Source: an uncultured bacterium (GTDB lineage Bacteria > Planctomycetota > UBA8108 > UBA1146). Taken from it: a stretch of 64,000 nucleotides of DNA. The notes below the pieces were generated by a model that saw only the letters and a program-made list of their open reading frames with translations, did no database searches and had not been told where the DNA came from. Shown here one piece after another: positions 1 through 8,366 of the stretch (positions are counted from its first letter, which is position 1; each line of letters begins with the position of its first letter). Location: contig CAJXMG010000010.1 in the NCBI GenBank assembly GCA_913056395.1, positions 26,504-90,503 of the forward strand, given 5' to 3'. The position numbers and the translations under genes are program-made.

Positions 1-412
1 GGGCAACAAAGGCGCCAATCATTCCTGTCTGCAACAGCAGAAGGGCGATGTGGAACTCTTTGACCCGTGAGTCGACTGCTTTCCAGGTACTGAGGAAAAC
101 AAAGGGCATGCTGAAGCTGGTCAACAAAATCAGCAACACGGAGAAGCCGTCAACTCCAAGGTGGTAGGAGATCCCGAGGGATTCGATCCACGGAAGGTTC
201 TCCTCCATCTGCATGGTTCCGACTGTTGCGTCGAAGTTTCCAACCATGATGAGGGAAAAGAGCAGCCCCAAAAAGCTTACCATCAGGGCAATCTGGCGGA
301 TCAACGCCTTGTTGTTGCGGTCGATCAGAGTCAGCAACAGGGCACCCAATGCGGGAGTCAGGGTCACAAGACTCAGAATCGGCATCTTGAAGGATTCGAG
401 TTCGGGAATCAT
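1..412 (-). CDS. nuoM: NADH:quinone oxidoreductase subunit M, N-terminal part (cut by window edge)
   Basis: The first 137 codons of an antiporter-like proton-pumping subunit of complex I; the rest lies left of the window. The translation begins MIPELESFKMPILSLVTL and goes on through hydrophobic segments including GVDGFSVLLILLTSF, which is the characteristic GxDGxS region near the start of NuoM. The ATG at 412 overlaps the nuoL stop as ATGA, so the two are translationally coupled. It follows nuoL as in the standard nuo gene order, and nuoN would be expected beyond the edge. No frameshift is visible. The identification rests on N-terminal sequence and position. Confidence 0.9.
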   Translation of the reverse strand, partial: MIPELESFKMPILSLVTLTPALGALLLTLIDRNNKALIRQIALMVSFLGLLFSLIMVGNFDATVGTMQMEENLPWIESLGISYHLGVDGFSVLLILLTSFSMPFVFLSTWKAVDSRVKEFHIALLLLQTGMIGAFVA

Positions 413-2421
413 TGTGCACCTCCCTTCGCCAGTTGGTTCAGAAGGATGTAGATCAGGACCAGTGCGCCACAACCGAAGGTGAGGAGGTAACCGGGAATGA
501 ATCCGGTCTGCATTCTCCGGGTCAGCTCACCGAATCCCCTGACGAGGAGAGCGGAGCCACCGACCAGAAGACGGTCGATCAGGACCTGGTCGATCAGGGT
601 ATGCATCAACTGACTGATCGCCTCGAAAGGACGCACGATCAGGAATGCGTAAATCTCATCGACGTAGAACTTGTTCTCGGAGAGTCTTCCCAGGAATGCG
701 CCCGGAGCACTGGAGCGGAATGCCGCAGGCAACCCACTTCCATTGCGATAGAAGAGATAGCCCACGAGAAGTCCCGCACCGGCGATGGCCAGACTGATAA
801 ACATGCTGGTCCATTCTCCGGCATGAAGAATGTCCAGCTCCTCCGGAGTCATGTTTGCATGGGAAACATGCAGCCCGGTGAAGTGTCCGAGAATGGCGTG
901 TCCACCCAGGAACTCGGGGACGTTGAGGAATCCACCCAAAGCACTGGCTATGGCCAGAACAAAGAGGGCGAACCCGATCCAGCCTCCTGGCTCATGGACC
1001 TTGCCTTCCAGTTTGGAATCGACATTGCTGTCTCCCCAGAAGGTCATGGCCACACAGCGCATCATGTAGAACGCGGTCATGCCTGCTGTTGCCACGGAAA
1101 TGTACCAGAACATCGTGGCCAACGAGTTGCCATCCATGATTCCGGCCTTGTAGCCCGCAAAGAGGATCTCGTCCTTGGAGAAGAAGCCTGCAAGAGGGGG
1201 AACTCCGGCAATGGCGAAGGTTCCAATGAGGAAGGTCAAATGGGTAAACGGCAACTGTTTGCGCAGGCCACCCATCTTTCTCATGTCCTGCTCATGGTGC
1301 ATGGCATGAATCACCGCACCTGATCCCAGGAAGAGCAGTGCCTTGAAGAAGGCGTGGGTGACCACGTGGAAGAAGGCTGCGGAAAAGGCGCCGACTCCAA
1401 TAGCGAAGAACATGTATCCCAGCTGACTGACTGTGGAGTATGCGAGGACCTTTTTGATGTCGTTTTGAGTAAAGGCGATCAACGCAGCCAGAAGCGCCGT
1501 GCATGCTCCGACGACGGCAACGATACTGAGGGCCATCGGCGCTGCTTCGAAAAGTGGCATGAGTCGGCAGCAGAGATAGACCCCTGAAGTCACCATCGTT
1601 GCCGCGTGAATCAATGCGGAAACAGGGGTGGGCCCTGCCATGGCGTCGGGAAGCCAGACGTAGAGGGGGATCTGTGCACTTTTTCCGGTGGCACCGATGA
1701 ACAGCAGGATGGCGATGGCGGTGATGACAGCCATGCCCCCGGTTCCGGTCTCCGGATCAGCCATGAAGCCGGTGGTCTCCATGGAGACCTGGGCGATGTT
1801 GTCAGCATTGGTCAGGGCGGACATTTCCAGGGTGCCGAAATAGATCAGGCACAGGAACATTCCCAGCAGGAATGCCAGGTCGCCGACCCTGTTGACGATG
1901 AAGGCCTTCTTGCCCGCAGCGCAATTCTCGTCCTCCTGGAACCAGAATCCGATCAGCAGGTAGGAGCAGAGGCCAACACCTTCCCAACCGATGAACAACA
2001 ACAGCAGATTGTCGCCGAGAACCAGCAACAGCATGAAGGTGGTGAACAGGTTCAGGTAGGCGAAGTAGCGATGGTAACCGGGGTCACCCTTCATGTACCC
2101 AATGGAGTACAGGTGAATGAGTGATCCGACTCCGGTGATCACCAGGCACATGACCGCGCTGAGGCCATCAAAGTGGAGTGCAAAAGGGATCTCGAGAATT
2201 CCGTCGAGCCAGATCCACGGGAACCCATCCCAGTGAAGAGCTCCGGATGAGGCCGGGTCGATGATTTTTCTCCATGCACCGAATGAGACCATGAAGGCCA
2301 GGAGTGGTGCGACGGAAGCGATGACGGATACGGCTCTGTTCCCCAGGCGTTTGCCGAGAATTCCGTTGAGAAGGAATCCAAGGAATGGGAAGAGCGGGAT
2401 CCACAGCAGATTACTGTCCAT
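409..2421 (-). CDS. nuoL: NADH:quinone oxidoreductase subunit L
   Basis: Large antiporter-like membrane subunit of complex I, carrying one of the proton channels and the long lateral helix. It has 670 residues, normal for the family. The segments DGLSAVMCLVITGVGSLIH, LFIGWEGVGLCSYLLIGFW and PTPVSALIHAATMVTSGVYL are hallmark NuoL sequences with the conserved Glu of the WEGVG motif and the Lys/His of the channel region. The ATG at 2421 follows a GAGGGGG ribosome-binding site. It lies 10 bases after nuoK and overlaps nuoM by four bases. Nothing unusual is seen. Confidence 0.97.
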   Translation of the reverse strand: MDSNLLWIPLFPFLGFLLNGILGKRLGNRAVSVIASVAPLLAFMVSFGAWRKIIDPASSGALHWDGFPWIWLDGILEIPFALHFDGLSAVMCLVITGVGSLIHLYSIGYMKGDPGYHRYFAYLNLFTTFMLLLVLGDNLLLLFIGWEGVGLCSYLLIGFWFQEDENCAAGKKAFIVNRVGDLAFLLGMFLCLIYFGTLEMSALTNADNIAQVSMETTGFMADPETGTGGMAVITAIAILLFIGATGKSAQIPLYVWLPDAMAGPTPVSALIHAATMVTSGVYLCCRLMPLFEAAPMALSIVAVVGACTALLAALIAFTQNDIKKVLAYSTVSQLGYMFFAIGVGAFSAAFFHVVTHAFFKALLFLGSGAVIHAMHHEQDMRKMGGLRKQLPFTHLTFLIGTFAIAGVPPLAGFFSKDEILFAGYKAGIMDGNSLATMFWYISVATAGMTAFYMMRCVAMTFWGDSNVDSKLEGKVHEPGGWIGFALFVLAIASALGGFLNVPEFLGGHAILGHFTGLHVSHANMTPEELDILHAGEWTSMFISLAIAGAGLLVGYLFYRNGSGLPAAFRSSAPGAFLGRLSENKFYVDEIYAFLIVRPFEAISQLMHTLIDQVLIDRLLVGGSALLVRGFGELTRRMQTGFIPGYLLTFGCGALVLIYILLNQLAKGGAQ

Positions 2422-2431
2422 TATTTCCCCC

Positions 2432-2752
2432 TCAGCCGCTCAACCGGCAGAGTTCGCGGAGGTCGATGGTTTTCCACCTGCGCCAGATCAGCAGCAACAG
2501 GGAGAGTCCGATCGCAGCCTCGGCGGCGGCAACCGCAAGGACCATCAGTGTGAAAATCTGTCCACCGTGCTCGCCGGAGGTGGTTGAGAGGGCATGAACC
2601 CTGCCAAATCCAACCAGGGCAATGTTGACCGCATTCAGCATCAACTCGAGGGACATCAGCACCACGAGAATGTTACGTCGGGCAAGGACGCCATAGATCC
2701 CGATGCTGAAAAGCAGTGCGCTGAGGTACAGGAGTGCTGGCAGGCTAAACAT
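2432..2752 (-). CDS. nuoK: NADH:quinone oxidoreductase subunit K
   Basis: Small three-helix membrane subunit (106 residues) of the complex I proton-transfer arm. It contains the typical run GVLARRNILVVLMSLELMLN, in which the Glu in the second helix is the conserved charged residue of NuoK, followed by a third helix with AVAAAEAAIGLSLLLLIWR carrying the second conserved Glu. Its start overlaps the end of nuoJ by eight bases, which suggests coupled translation. Length and order match the family exactly. Confidence 0.96.
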   Translation of the reverse strand: MFSLPALLYLSALLFSIGIYGVLARRNILVVLMSLELMLNAVNIALVGFGRVHALSTTSGEHGGQIFTLMVLAVAAAEAAIGLSLLLLIWRRWKTIDLRELCRLSG

Positions 2753-3335
2753 CGGTCACCAGCCTCTCTTCATTGGAGTCTTCCTCATCCGCGGAGGCCG
2801 GTTTCTGTTTCATGGCAATATGCACAGCGCCAATGATTCCGACGAGGATTAGTATGGAAGCGACTTCGAAGACCAGCAGGTGCTTGCTGAACAGTTCGTA
2901 GCCGAAAGCCTCGATGGCTCCGTGGGTAGCGGGGACTTCAGCGAGTGCGGGGATGCCACCAGGAGTGGTCATTTCTGTCACCAAATCGGAATTGCTGATG
3001 CCGAAGGTCAACAATGCGAAGACCAGGAGGGATACTCCTGCGGCAAATGCTTTTTCCGAGGTGCCGCCTTCGTCGGGGAGGGTCTCGTCTCTCGGGTTGA
3101 TCAGCATGATCACAAAGAGATACAGAACCATGATGGCACCTGCATAGACGAGCAGCTGCATGAATCCCAGAAAGGTTGCGTCCAATAGCATAAAAATTCC
3201 GGCGACCATGGCGAACATGACGACCAGGAATAGTGCTGAGTATATCGGGTTCTTCCTCGTAACTACGAGGAAGGAACTGAGTACTGAAACAGTAGCCAGA
3301 ATCCCAAATACCAGATGTTCTAACCAACCACTCAA
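2745..3335 (-). CDS. nuoJ: NADH:quinone oxidoreductase subunit J
   Basis: Hydrophobic membrane subunit of complex I with 196 residues and about five predicted helices. The core FLGFMQLLVYAGAIMVLYLF is the highly conserved third-helix region of NuoJ, with the pi-bulge Tyr and Gly residues. The C-terminal tail after the last helix is charged and Glu-rich (about 20 residues), which is variable in the family. It lies 42 bases downstream of nuoI and overlaps nuoK. Confidence 0.95.
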   Translation of the reverse strand: MSGWLEHLVFGILATVSVLSSFLVVTRKNPIYSALFLVVMFAMVAGIFMLLDATFLGFMQLLVYAGAIMVLYLFVIMLINPRDETLPDEGGTSEKAFAAGVSLLVFALLTFGISNSDLVTEMTTPGGIPALAEVPATHGAIEAFGYELFSKHLLVFEVASILILVGIIGAVHIAMKQKPASADEEDSNEERLVTDV

Positions 3336-3377
3336 CTTTTCGCCCCCATCTTCGGTCCCATTTGATTTCTCAATTCA

Positions 3378-3857
3378 TCAAAGGGAGAGGAGTTTTTCTT
3401 TGTTGTAGATTTTTTCACCCCTGCTTCTGGAGGGGATGTTGTAGACCGGAGTCAACTCGATGGCGTCGCAGGGGCAGGCTTCTTCACACATGCCACAGTA
3501 GATGCAACGCATCATGTCAATGTTGAAGAGACGGGGTCTCTTCTCCCTGTCACCCCAAGGAGCCTCCTCGGCAACAATTTCGATGCAGTGGGCAGGACAT
3601 GCCGTAGAGCACAGGAAGCAGGCCACGCACTTTTCTCTGCCGAGTTCGTCGCGCTTCAGGCGGTGCTCACCCCGATAGCCCGGAAACGGAGTCCGTTTTT
3701 CGGCGGGGTAGTGAATCGTATTGGGTTCATTGCGAAGAATGTGGGAAAGGGTGTTGGCGAGGCCCTTGATGAGGGGCATGCCAAAGGCCGCCTTCTCCCG
3801 AGGGACGGTCGTTGCCGTTTCCGGTTTTTCTTCTGGGGTCTCTTCGTGGTTTGCCAC
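3378..3857 (-). CDS. nuoI: NADH:quinone oxidoreductase subunit I, 2x[4Fe-4S]
   Basis: Ferredoxin-like subunit that passes electrons toward NuoB through clusters N6a and N6b. Both complete motifs are visible: C77-x2-C80-x2-C83-x3-C87-P and C118-x2-C121-x2-C124-x3-C128-P. The 159-residue length is normal. The first 25 residues are a Glu/Thr/Pro-rich extension that is not conserved. It sits 27 bases after nuoH in the operon. Confidence 0.97.
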   Translation of the reverse strand: MANHEETPEEKPETATTVPREKAAFGMPLIKGLANTLSHILRNEPNTIHYPAEKRTPFPGYRGEHRLKRDELGREKCVACFLCSTACPAHCIEIVAEEAPWGDREKRPRLFNIDMMRCIYCGMCEEACPCDAIELTPVYNIPSRSRGEKIYNKEKLLSL

Positions 3858-3884
3858 GGGGACACCTTTCTTCTTCAGCCGCTC

Positions 3885-4940
3885 CTACCAGGGAAGCGGA
3901 ATCAGCCAATTCCAGCCAAGCACTCCGGAGAGAGCGGTCAATCCAAGGTTTAAAAGGGACAACGGAATAAAGACTTTCCAGCCAATATTCATTAGTTGGT
4001 CGTAACGGAATCTGGGAAGCGTCCAGCGCACCCAGATGTAGAAGAACAGCAAGAGGACCAACTTACCCATGAAGATTCCCACGCTGAGAGCCACGTCACC
4101 TATGGACGGGCTGGTTGGGATCTCCACCCAGGGCAAGCTCCAGCCACCAAGGAACATCGTCACCATCAATGCGGACATGGTAATCATGGCGACGTATTCA
4201 CCCATGAAGAACATGGCGAACTTGAGGCCGGTGTATTCAGTATGGAATCCTCCCACCAACTCGGCCTCACATTCGGGGAGGTCGAATGGAAGTCGATTCG
4301 TCTCGGCAAATGCGGCAACCAGGAAGATGAATGCTGCGAGAGGTTGCTGAAAAAGGTTCCACTCCAGCAGTCCTGCCGCTCCAGGGGCCCACTGCTGTCG
4401 AATGATGCTGTTCAGGTCAACGGTCTCCGCGGTCATCAGGATGGCGATCACGGATAGACCGAGAGCAACTTCGTAACTGATCAACTGGGCAGAGGCGCGC
4501 AGTCCACCGAGCAGGGAGTATTTGTTGTTGGAGGCCCAGCCGCCGAAAGCGAGTCCGTATACGGAGAAGCCGCCGATGGTCAGCAGGAAGATCACACCCA
4601 CATCAAAGGAGGCCACCTGCAGGTCCATGCCTACGGGGATCACCGTGAACGCAAGAATCGCCGGGGCGTACACGAGCGCGGGACCCAGACGGTAGATCCA
4701 TTTGTCGACGCCTTCAGGGGTCAGGTCCTCCTTGAACGCCAACTTGATGACATCGGCGAGGGGTTGCAGGAGACCCACGGGGCCGACCTGGTTCGGACCT
4801 ATGCGGTCCTGGATCCATGCGGCCAGCCTGCGTTCGAAGTAAACCAGAGCCGGAACGATTTGCAGCACTGCTGCAAAGATCACGATGGCTCTCAGGGCTG
4901 CGAAAAAGAAATCGAGCAGGGGAGTGCCGGAGTCGCTCAT
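3885..4940 (-). CDS. nuoH: NADH:quinone oxidoreductase subunit H
   Basis: Membrane subunit forming much of the quinone-binding chamber, 351 residues. Diagnostic stretches include [19 protein letters not shown] near the N-terminus, and then [19 protein letters not shown], the conserved acidic loop, followed by [19 protein letters not shown]. The start ATG overlaps the nuoG stop as ATGA. The order H-I-J-K-L-M is the standard one and nothing is missing. Confidence 0.97.
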   Translation of the reverse strand: MSDSGTPLLDFFFAALRAIVIFAAVLQIVPALVYFERRLAAWIQDRIGPNQVGPVGLLQPLADVIKLAFKEDLTPEGVDKWIYRLGPALVYAPAILAFTVIPVGMDLQVASFDVGVIFLLTIGGFSVYGLAFGGWASNNKYSLLGGLRASAQLISYEVALGLSVIAILMTAETVDLNSIIRQQWAPGAAGLLEWNLFQQPLAAFIFLVAAFAETNRLPFDLPECEAELVGGFHTEYTGLKFAMFFMGEYVAMITMSALMVTMFLGGWSLPWVEIPTSPSIGDVALSVGIFMGKLVLLLFFYIWVRWTLPRFRYDQLMNIGWKVFIPLSLLNLGLTALSGVLGWNWLIPLPW

Positions 4941-6550
4941 GATTGGCCTCCTTCACTGCTCATCGCTGCAGGCCTTTGTGAAAGGGGGGTTCCCGATTCA
5001 CCGAGGCTGCTGTGGCTATGACCGGAGAAAGCGTCGGAAGCTTCGGAGAGTTCTCGGAAGATTCCTGCTGCGGACAACGGACGATTTCGTTGTTCCATAT
5101 GTACCTGAAGCTCTTGTAACACCACCAACTCGGAGGGGAAGTGCTGTGAGGTTAGGGACCTGCAGGAACGAGTCCTTTGTGCCCGGTCATCTTCGTTGAC
5201 CCACACACCTTCTTTTTCGAGAGGAGCTGTGGCGGGGATAACCAGTTCGGCACCGTCGCACCAACTGCCCTGTTGGGTTGCGAAGACGATTCGCTTTCCG
5301 GCATTGGAAATCAGTTGATTCCATTCTTCACCGGCACCTTCAAAGCCGTCGCCGCCGACGAAGGCGACGAGGGTGTCGATGGATCCGCTGGAAAGGGCGG
5401 ATTTCAACTGGTCGGCAGAAGCGGTGAAAAGGTCACCGCCGAGCACGTGCTCAGCCCCTTTTCTGTTCGGGTGCTTGTCTGCGCTGATCTTGAATCCACC
5501 GGGGAAGGTTTCTTCTGTACCAGCGGCAGGAAGCCAGCCGGCAACCGTGCTGCCACCGAGGGAGTTGGCGATACTGCGAACCAAATGAAGTTCTTCGCAG
5601 GTCATGTAGGGGTCAACAAGGAAGGCGGTGGAAGACGAGTCGCTGAGCAACTGGTGGAGAGCACCGCTGGTTCCAGTGGGTGATACGGCTTGACCGCCAT
5701 GCTGGGCGCCCTCGATGCGGCTGTCCGCGTAGAGGTGTCTCCAACCGTAACGGCCGTGATCGCACATCCACCAATCGTTGACGTCGAGGTTCTCTCGGGG
5801 TGTCAGTCTTTTGACGAAGCCATCCAGAGTTTCAACTTCGACGTTGCAGCCTCTGGAGCAACCTCCACAGACGGAAGAGGTTTTATCCATGTTCCACACA
5901 CGGGCTTCGTATTTGAAGTCGCTGGAGATCAATGCACCCACGGGGCAGATATCCACAGTGTTGCCCGCTAGGGAGTTGTCGATGGGGACTCCCGGAAAGA
6001 CGTCGACAACGGAGCGGTCGCCACGTTCAACAACGCACAGTTCACCGGTACCGCTGATCTCGTCACAGAATCGGACACAGCGGGTGCAAACGATGCATCG
6101 GTTGCCCCAAATGTCGATGGTCGGACCGAGCTCCTTGGTGTGGCGAATATTTTTGTCCTCAACGAATCGACTGCGATCAGGGCCGTGCTCGTAGGAGTGG
6201 TCCTGGAGGACGCACTCGCCGGCCTTGTCACAGACGGGGCAGTCGAGGGGGTGGTTGATCAACTGGAATTCCATCACCGAGTTGCGGGCGTCAACGGCGA
6301 CCTCACTCTGGGTCTTGATTTCCAGGCCTTCGGCGATTCTTTCCGAACAGGAGATCACCGGCTTCGGCGAGCGATTGCTCTCAACCATGCAGATTCGACA
6401 GTTACCGGCAATGCTCAGTCCCGGGTGATAACAGAACTGGGGAATGTCGACACCATGGACCTTTGCGGCCTCCATGATGGTCATGCCCGCTTCGTTCTCG
6501 ACCTCGGTTCCATTCAGGGTCCAGCGCACTGTTGAGTTGGAATCAGACAT
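4937..6550 (-). CDS. nuoG: NADH:quinone oxidoreductase subunit G, short form
   Basis: Iron-sulfur subunit of the hydrophilic arm. The start chosen is the ATG at 6550 (MSDSNSTVRW), which has a GGGAGGAG ribosome-binding site and overlaps the end of nuoF by eight bases; a longer upstream reading would run into nuoF. Cluster ligands are visible: C40/C51/C54/C68 for [2Fe-2S], H100/C104/C107/C113 for N5, C152/C155/C158/C202 for N4, and C228-x2-C231-x3-C235-x27-C263, which matches the extra N7 cluster found only in some bacteria. At 537 residues it is much shorter than the roughly 800-900 residues of E. coli-type NuoG, so most of the molybdopterin-oxidoreductase-like domain is reduced. Confidence 0.93.
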   Translation of the reverse strand: MSDSNSTVRWTLNGTEVENEAGMTIMEAAKVHGVDIPQFCYHPGLSIAGNCRICMVESNRSPKPVISCSERIAEGLEIKTQSEVAVDARNSVMEFQLINHPLDCPVCDKAGECVLQDHSYEHGPDRSRFVEDKNIRHTKELGPTIDIWGNRCIVCTRCVRFCDEISGTGELCVVERGDRSVVDVFPGVPIDNSLAGNTVDICPVGALISSDFKYEARVWNMDKTSSVCGGCSRGCNVEVETLDGFVKRLTPRENLDVNDWWMCDHGRYGWRHLYADSRIEGAQHGGQAVSPTGTSGALHQLLSDSSSTAFLVDPYMTCEELHLVRSIANSLGGSTVAGWLPAAGTEETFPGGFKISADKHPNRKGAEHVLGGDLFTASADQLKSALSSGSIDTLVAFVGGDGFEGAGEEWNQLISNAGKRIVFATQQGSWCDGAELVIPATAPLEKEGVWVNEDDRAQRTRSCRSLTSQHFPSELVVLQELQVHMEQRNRPLSAAGIFRELSEASDAFSGHSHSSLGESGTPLSQRPAAMSSEGGQS

Positions 6551-7856
6551 GTGCTGCGGCTCCTCCCGTGTTGGCGGGGTGTCGTTTGACCCACGCAGGG
6601 CTGCCACCGTTTTCGATGGCGGCGACAAAGTCTTCGCGGAACTTCTTGACGATGGATTCGGCAGGGAATGCGGCAGCATCGGCCAGGGCGCAGATCGTTT
6701 TGCCGACCATTCGATCGCAAACTTCTGTCACCAGATCCAGGTCTTCCATGCGGCCTCCGCCGACGGCGATACGGTGGGCGATCTTTTCAAGCCAACCGGT
6801 TCCCTCGCGGCAGGGGGTGCACTGACCACAGGATTCATGGTGGTAGAAGCGCATGATATTGAGGAGGGCGTCGACCATGCAGGTCGTCTCGTCCATGACG
6901 ATGACCCCTGCAGATCCCAGCATGGTTCCTGCCGCTGCCAGAGACTCGATGTCCATGGCCACGTCACATTCGTCCGCAGTGAGAACGTGCGCGGAGGATC
7001 CTCCGGGAATGACCGCTTTCAGTTTGCGACCCTTCCAGACACCACCGGCGTGTTCATCGATCAGGGTTCTCAAGGAAACGCCCATGGGGAGCTCGAAGAC
7101 TCCAGGCTTCTCCACATGTCCGCTAACGCAGAACAGTTTGGGGCCCGGAGAATTTTCGGGACCGATCTTTCGGTATTCTTCCGCACCGATTTCGAGAATG
7201 TAGGGCAGGTTGGCCAGGGTCTCGACGTTGTTGACCACGGTCGGGCAGCCGAAAAGTCCTTCCACAGCGGGAAAGGGAGGTTTCAGTTTTGGTTGGCCAC
7301 GATCGCCTTCGATGGAGGTCAGCATTCCCGTTTCTTCACCGCAGATGTAAGCGCCGGCTCCCCGGTGAACGGTGACGTCCAGTTTGAAATCACTGCCAAG
7401 GCAGTTTTCGCCGAGGATCCCCTCGGAGTAGGCGCGATCGATGGCGTTCTGCAGGCGATTGGCGCCGAAGACGAACTCACCGCGAATGTAGATGTAGGCA
7501 TGGTGAATGCCGACCGCCTTGCAGCAGATGATGATGCCTTCGAGAAGCAGGTGCGGGTTTTTCTCCATGATCAGACGATCCTTGAAGGTGCCCGGCTCTG
7601 ATTCGTCGGCATTGACGGCAAGGTACTTTGGTTTGTCCGATTGCTTGGGTACGAAGCCCCATTTCACACCCGTGGGGAAACCCGCTCCGCCTCGCCCGCG
7701 AAGATTGGCCGCCTTGACCGTTTCGATGAGGTCATCTGGCTGCCAGTCATTGAGGGCTTTACGAGCCTGCTCGTAGCCCCCGTTGCTCCGGTAGAACTTG
7801 AGGGAGTGGCATTTGTCTTCGTGAATGTATGGAGTGAAAATCTTGCGGAAGCTCAT
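6543..7856 (-). CDS. nuoF: NADH:quinone oxidoreductase subunit F, NADH and FMN binding
   Basis: NADH-oxidising flavoprotein subunit, 437 residues. The glycine-rich nucleotide loop GRGGAGFPTGVKWGF, the FMN-site sequence NADESEPGTFKDR and the cluster N3 motif ESCGQCTPCREG are all present. The ATG at 7856 (MSFRKIFTPY) shares a base with the TAA of nuoE (TAATG), which fixes the start; the frame stays open upstream but that part is nuoE in another frame. It precedes nuoG with a short overlap. Confidence 0.96.
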   Translation of the reverse strand: MSFRKIFTPYIHEDKCHSLKFYRSNGGYEQARKALNDWQPDDLIETVKAANLRGRGGAGFPTGVKWGFVPKQSDKPKYLAVNADESEPGTFKDRLIMEKNPHLLLEGIIICCKAVGIHHAYIYIRGEFVFGANRLQNAIDRAYSEGILGENCLGSDFKLDVTVHRGAGAYICGEETGMLTSIEGDRGQPKLKPPFPAVEGLFGCPTVVNNVETLANLPYILEIGAEEYRKIGPENSPGPKLFCVSGHVEKPGVFELPMGVSLRTLIDEHAGGVWKGRKLKAVIPGGSSAHVLTADECDVAMDIESLAAAGTMLGSAGVIVMDETTCMVDALLNIMRFYHHESCGQCTPCREGTGWLEKIAHRIAVGGGRMEDLDLVTEVCDRMVGKTICALADAAAFPAESIVKKFREDFVAAIENGGSPAWVKRHPANTGGAAAHV

Positions 7857-8365
7857 TAGGCACCACCCTTTCCAGCCTCTTGGCGCAACTGCTCGATCAG
7901 AGCGTCGACGTCTTCCAGGCTCAGGCCTTCGTGGTAGTCGTCGTTGCACTGAATGACCGGAGCGGTGTCACAGGATCCCAGGCATTCCACCTTGGAGAGT
8001 GTGAACAGTCCGCAATCTGAAGTCTCACCAACACCGATGCCCAGGCGCTCTGTGACTCTGGAAACGACGTCCCCAGATCCTCTTAACGCACAGGACAGGG
8101 TGCTGCAGACCTGGAGGTGGTACTTGCCCACACCGGCTCTGCGGTAGTGGGTGTAAAAGGTCACCACACCGAAAACAGTGGCGGGGGGGATCTCCATGAG
8201 ATCGGCCACGTATTTCATCTGTGGAACGCCCAACTCGCCAAACTCAGATTCGGCGATTCGCAGGGTCGGCAGCAGTGCTGCCTTGCGCGTTGGGTAACGT
8301 GACAGCAGCCACTCGTATTTTTTCATGGCTTCGTCAGAGAAGGCCAGTGTTTCAGTCACGGTCAA
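7856..8365 (-). CDS. nuoE: NADH:quinone oxidoreductase subunit E, [2Fe-2S]
   Basis: Thioredoxin-fold subunit holding cluster N1a next to NuoF, 169 residues as usual. The four ligands are visible as C87-x4-C92 (in QVCSTLSC) and C128-x3-C132 (in VECLGSCDTAP). The N-terminal helical part contains the typical PPATVFGVVTFYTHY segment. The ATG lies one base after the nuoD stop, so the D-E-F-G group is continuous. Confidence 0.96.
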   Translation of the reverse strand: MTVTETLAFSDEAMKKYEWLLSRYPTRKAALLPTLRIAESEFGELGVPQMKYVADLMEIPPATVFGVVTFYTHYRRAGVGKYHLQVCSTLSCALRGSGDVVSRVTERLGIGVGETSDCGLFTLSKVECLGSCDTAPVIQCNDDYHEGLSLEDVDALIEQLRQEAGKGGA

Positions 8366-8366
8366 C

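Noticed and set aside
412..1323. Plus-strand open frame of 303 codons
   Set aside because: Antisense to nuoL, low-complexity hydrophilic translation without a ribosome-binding site.
6444..7601. Long open frame on the plus strand, 385 codons
   Set aside because: It is entirely antisense to nuoF and nuoG, which carry full cofactor motifs; the antisense translation has no family features.
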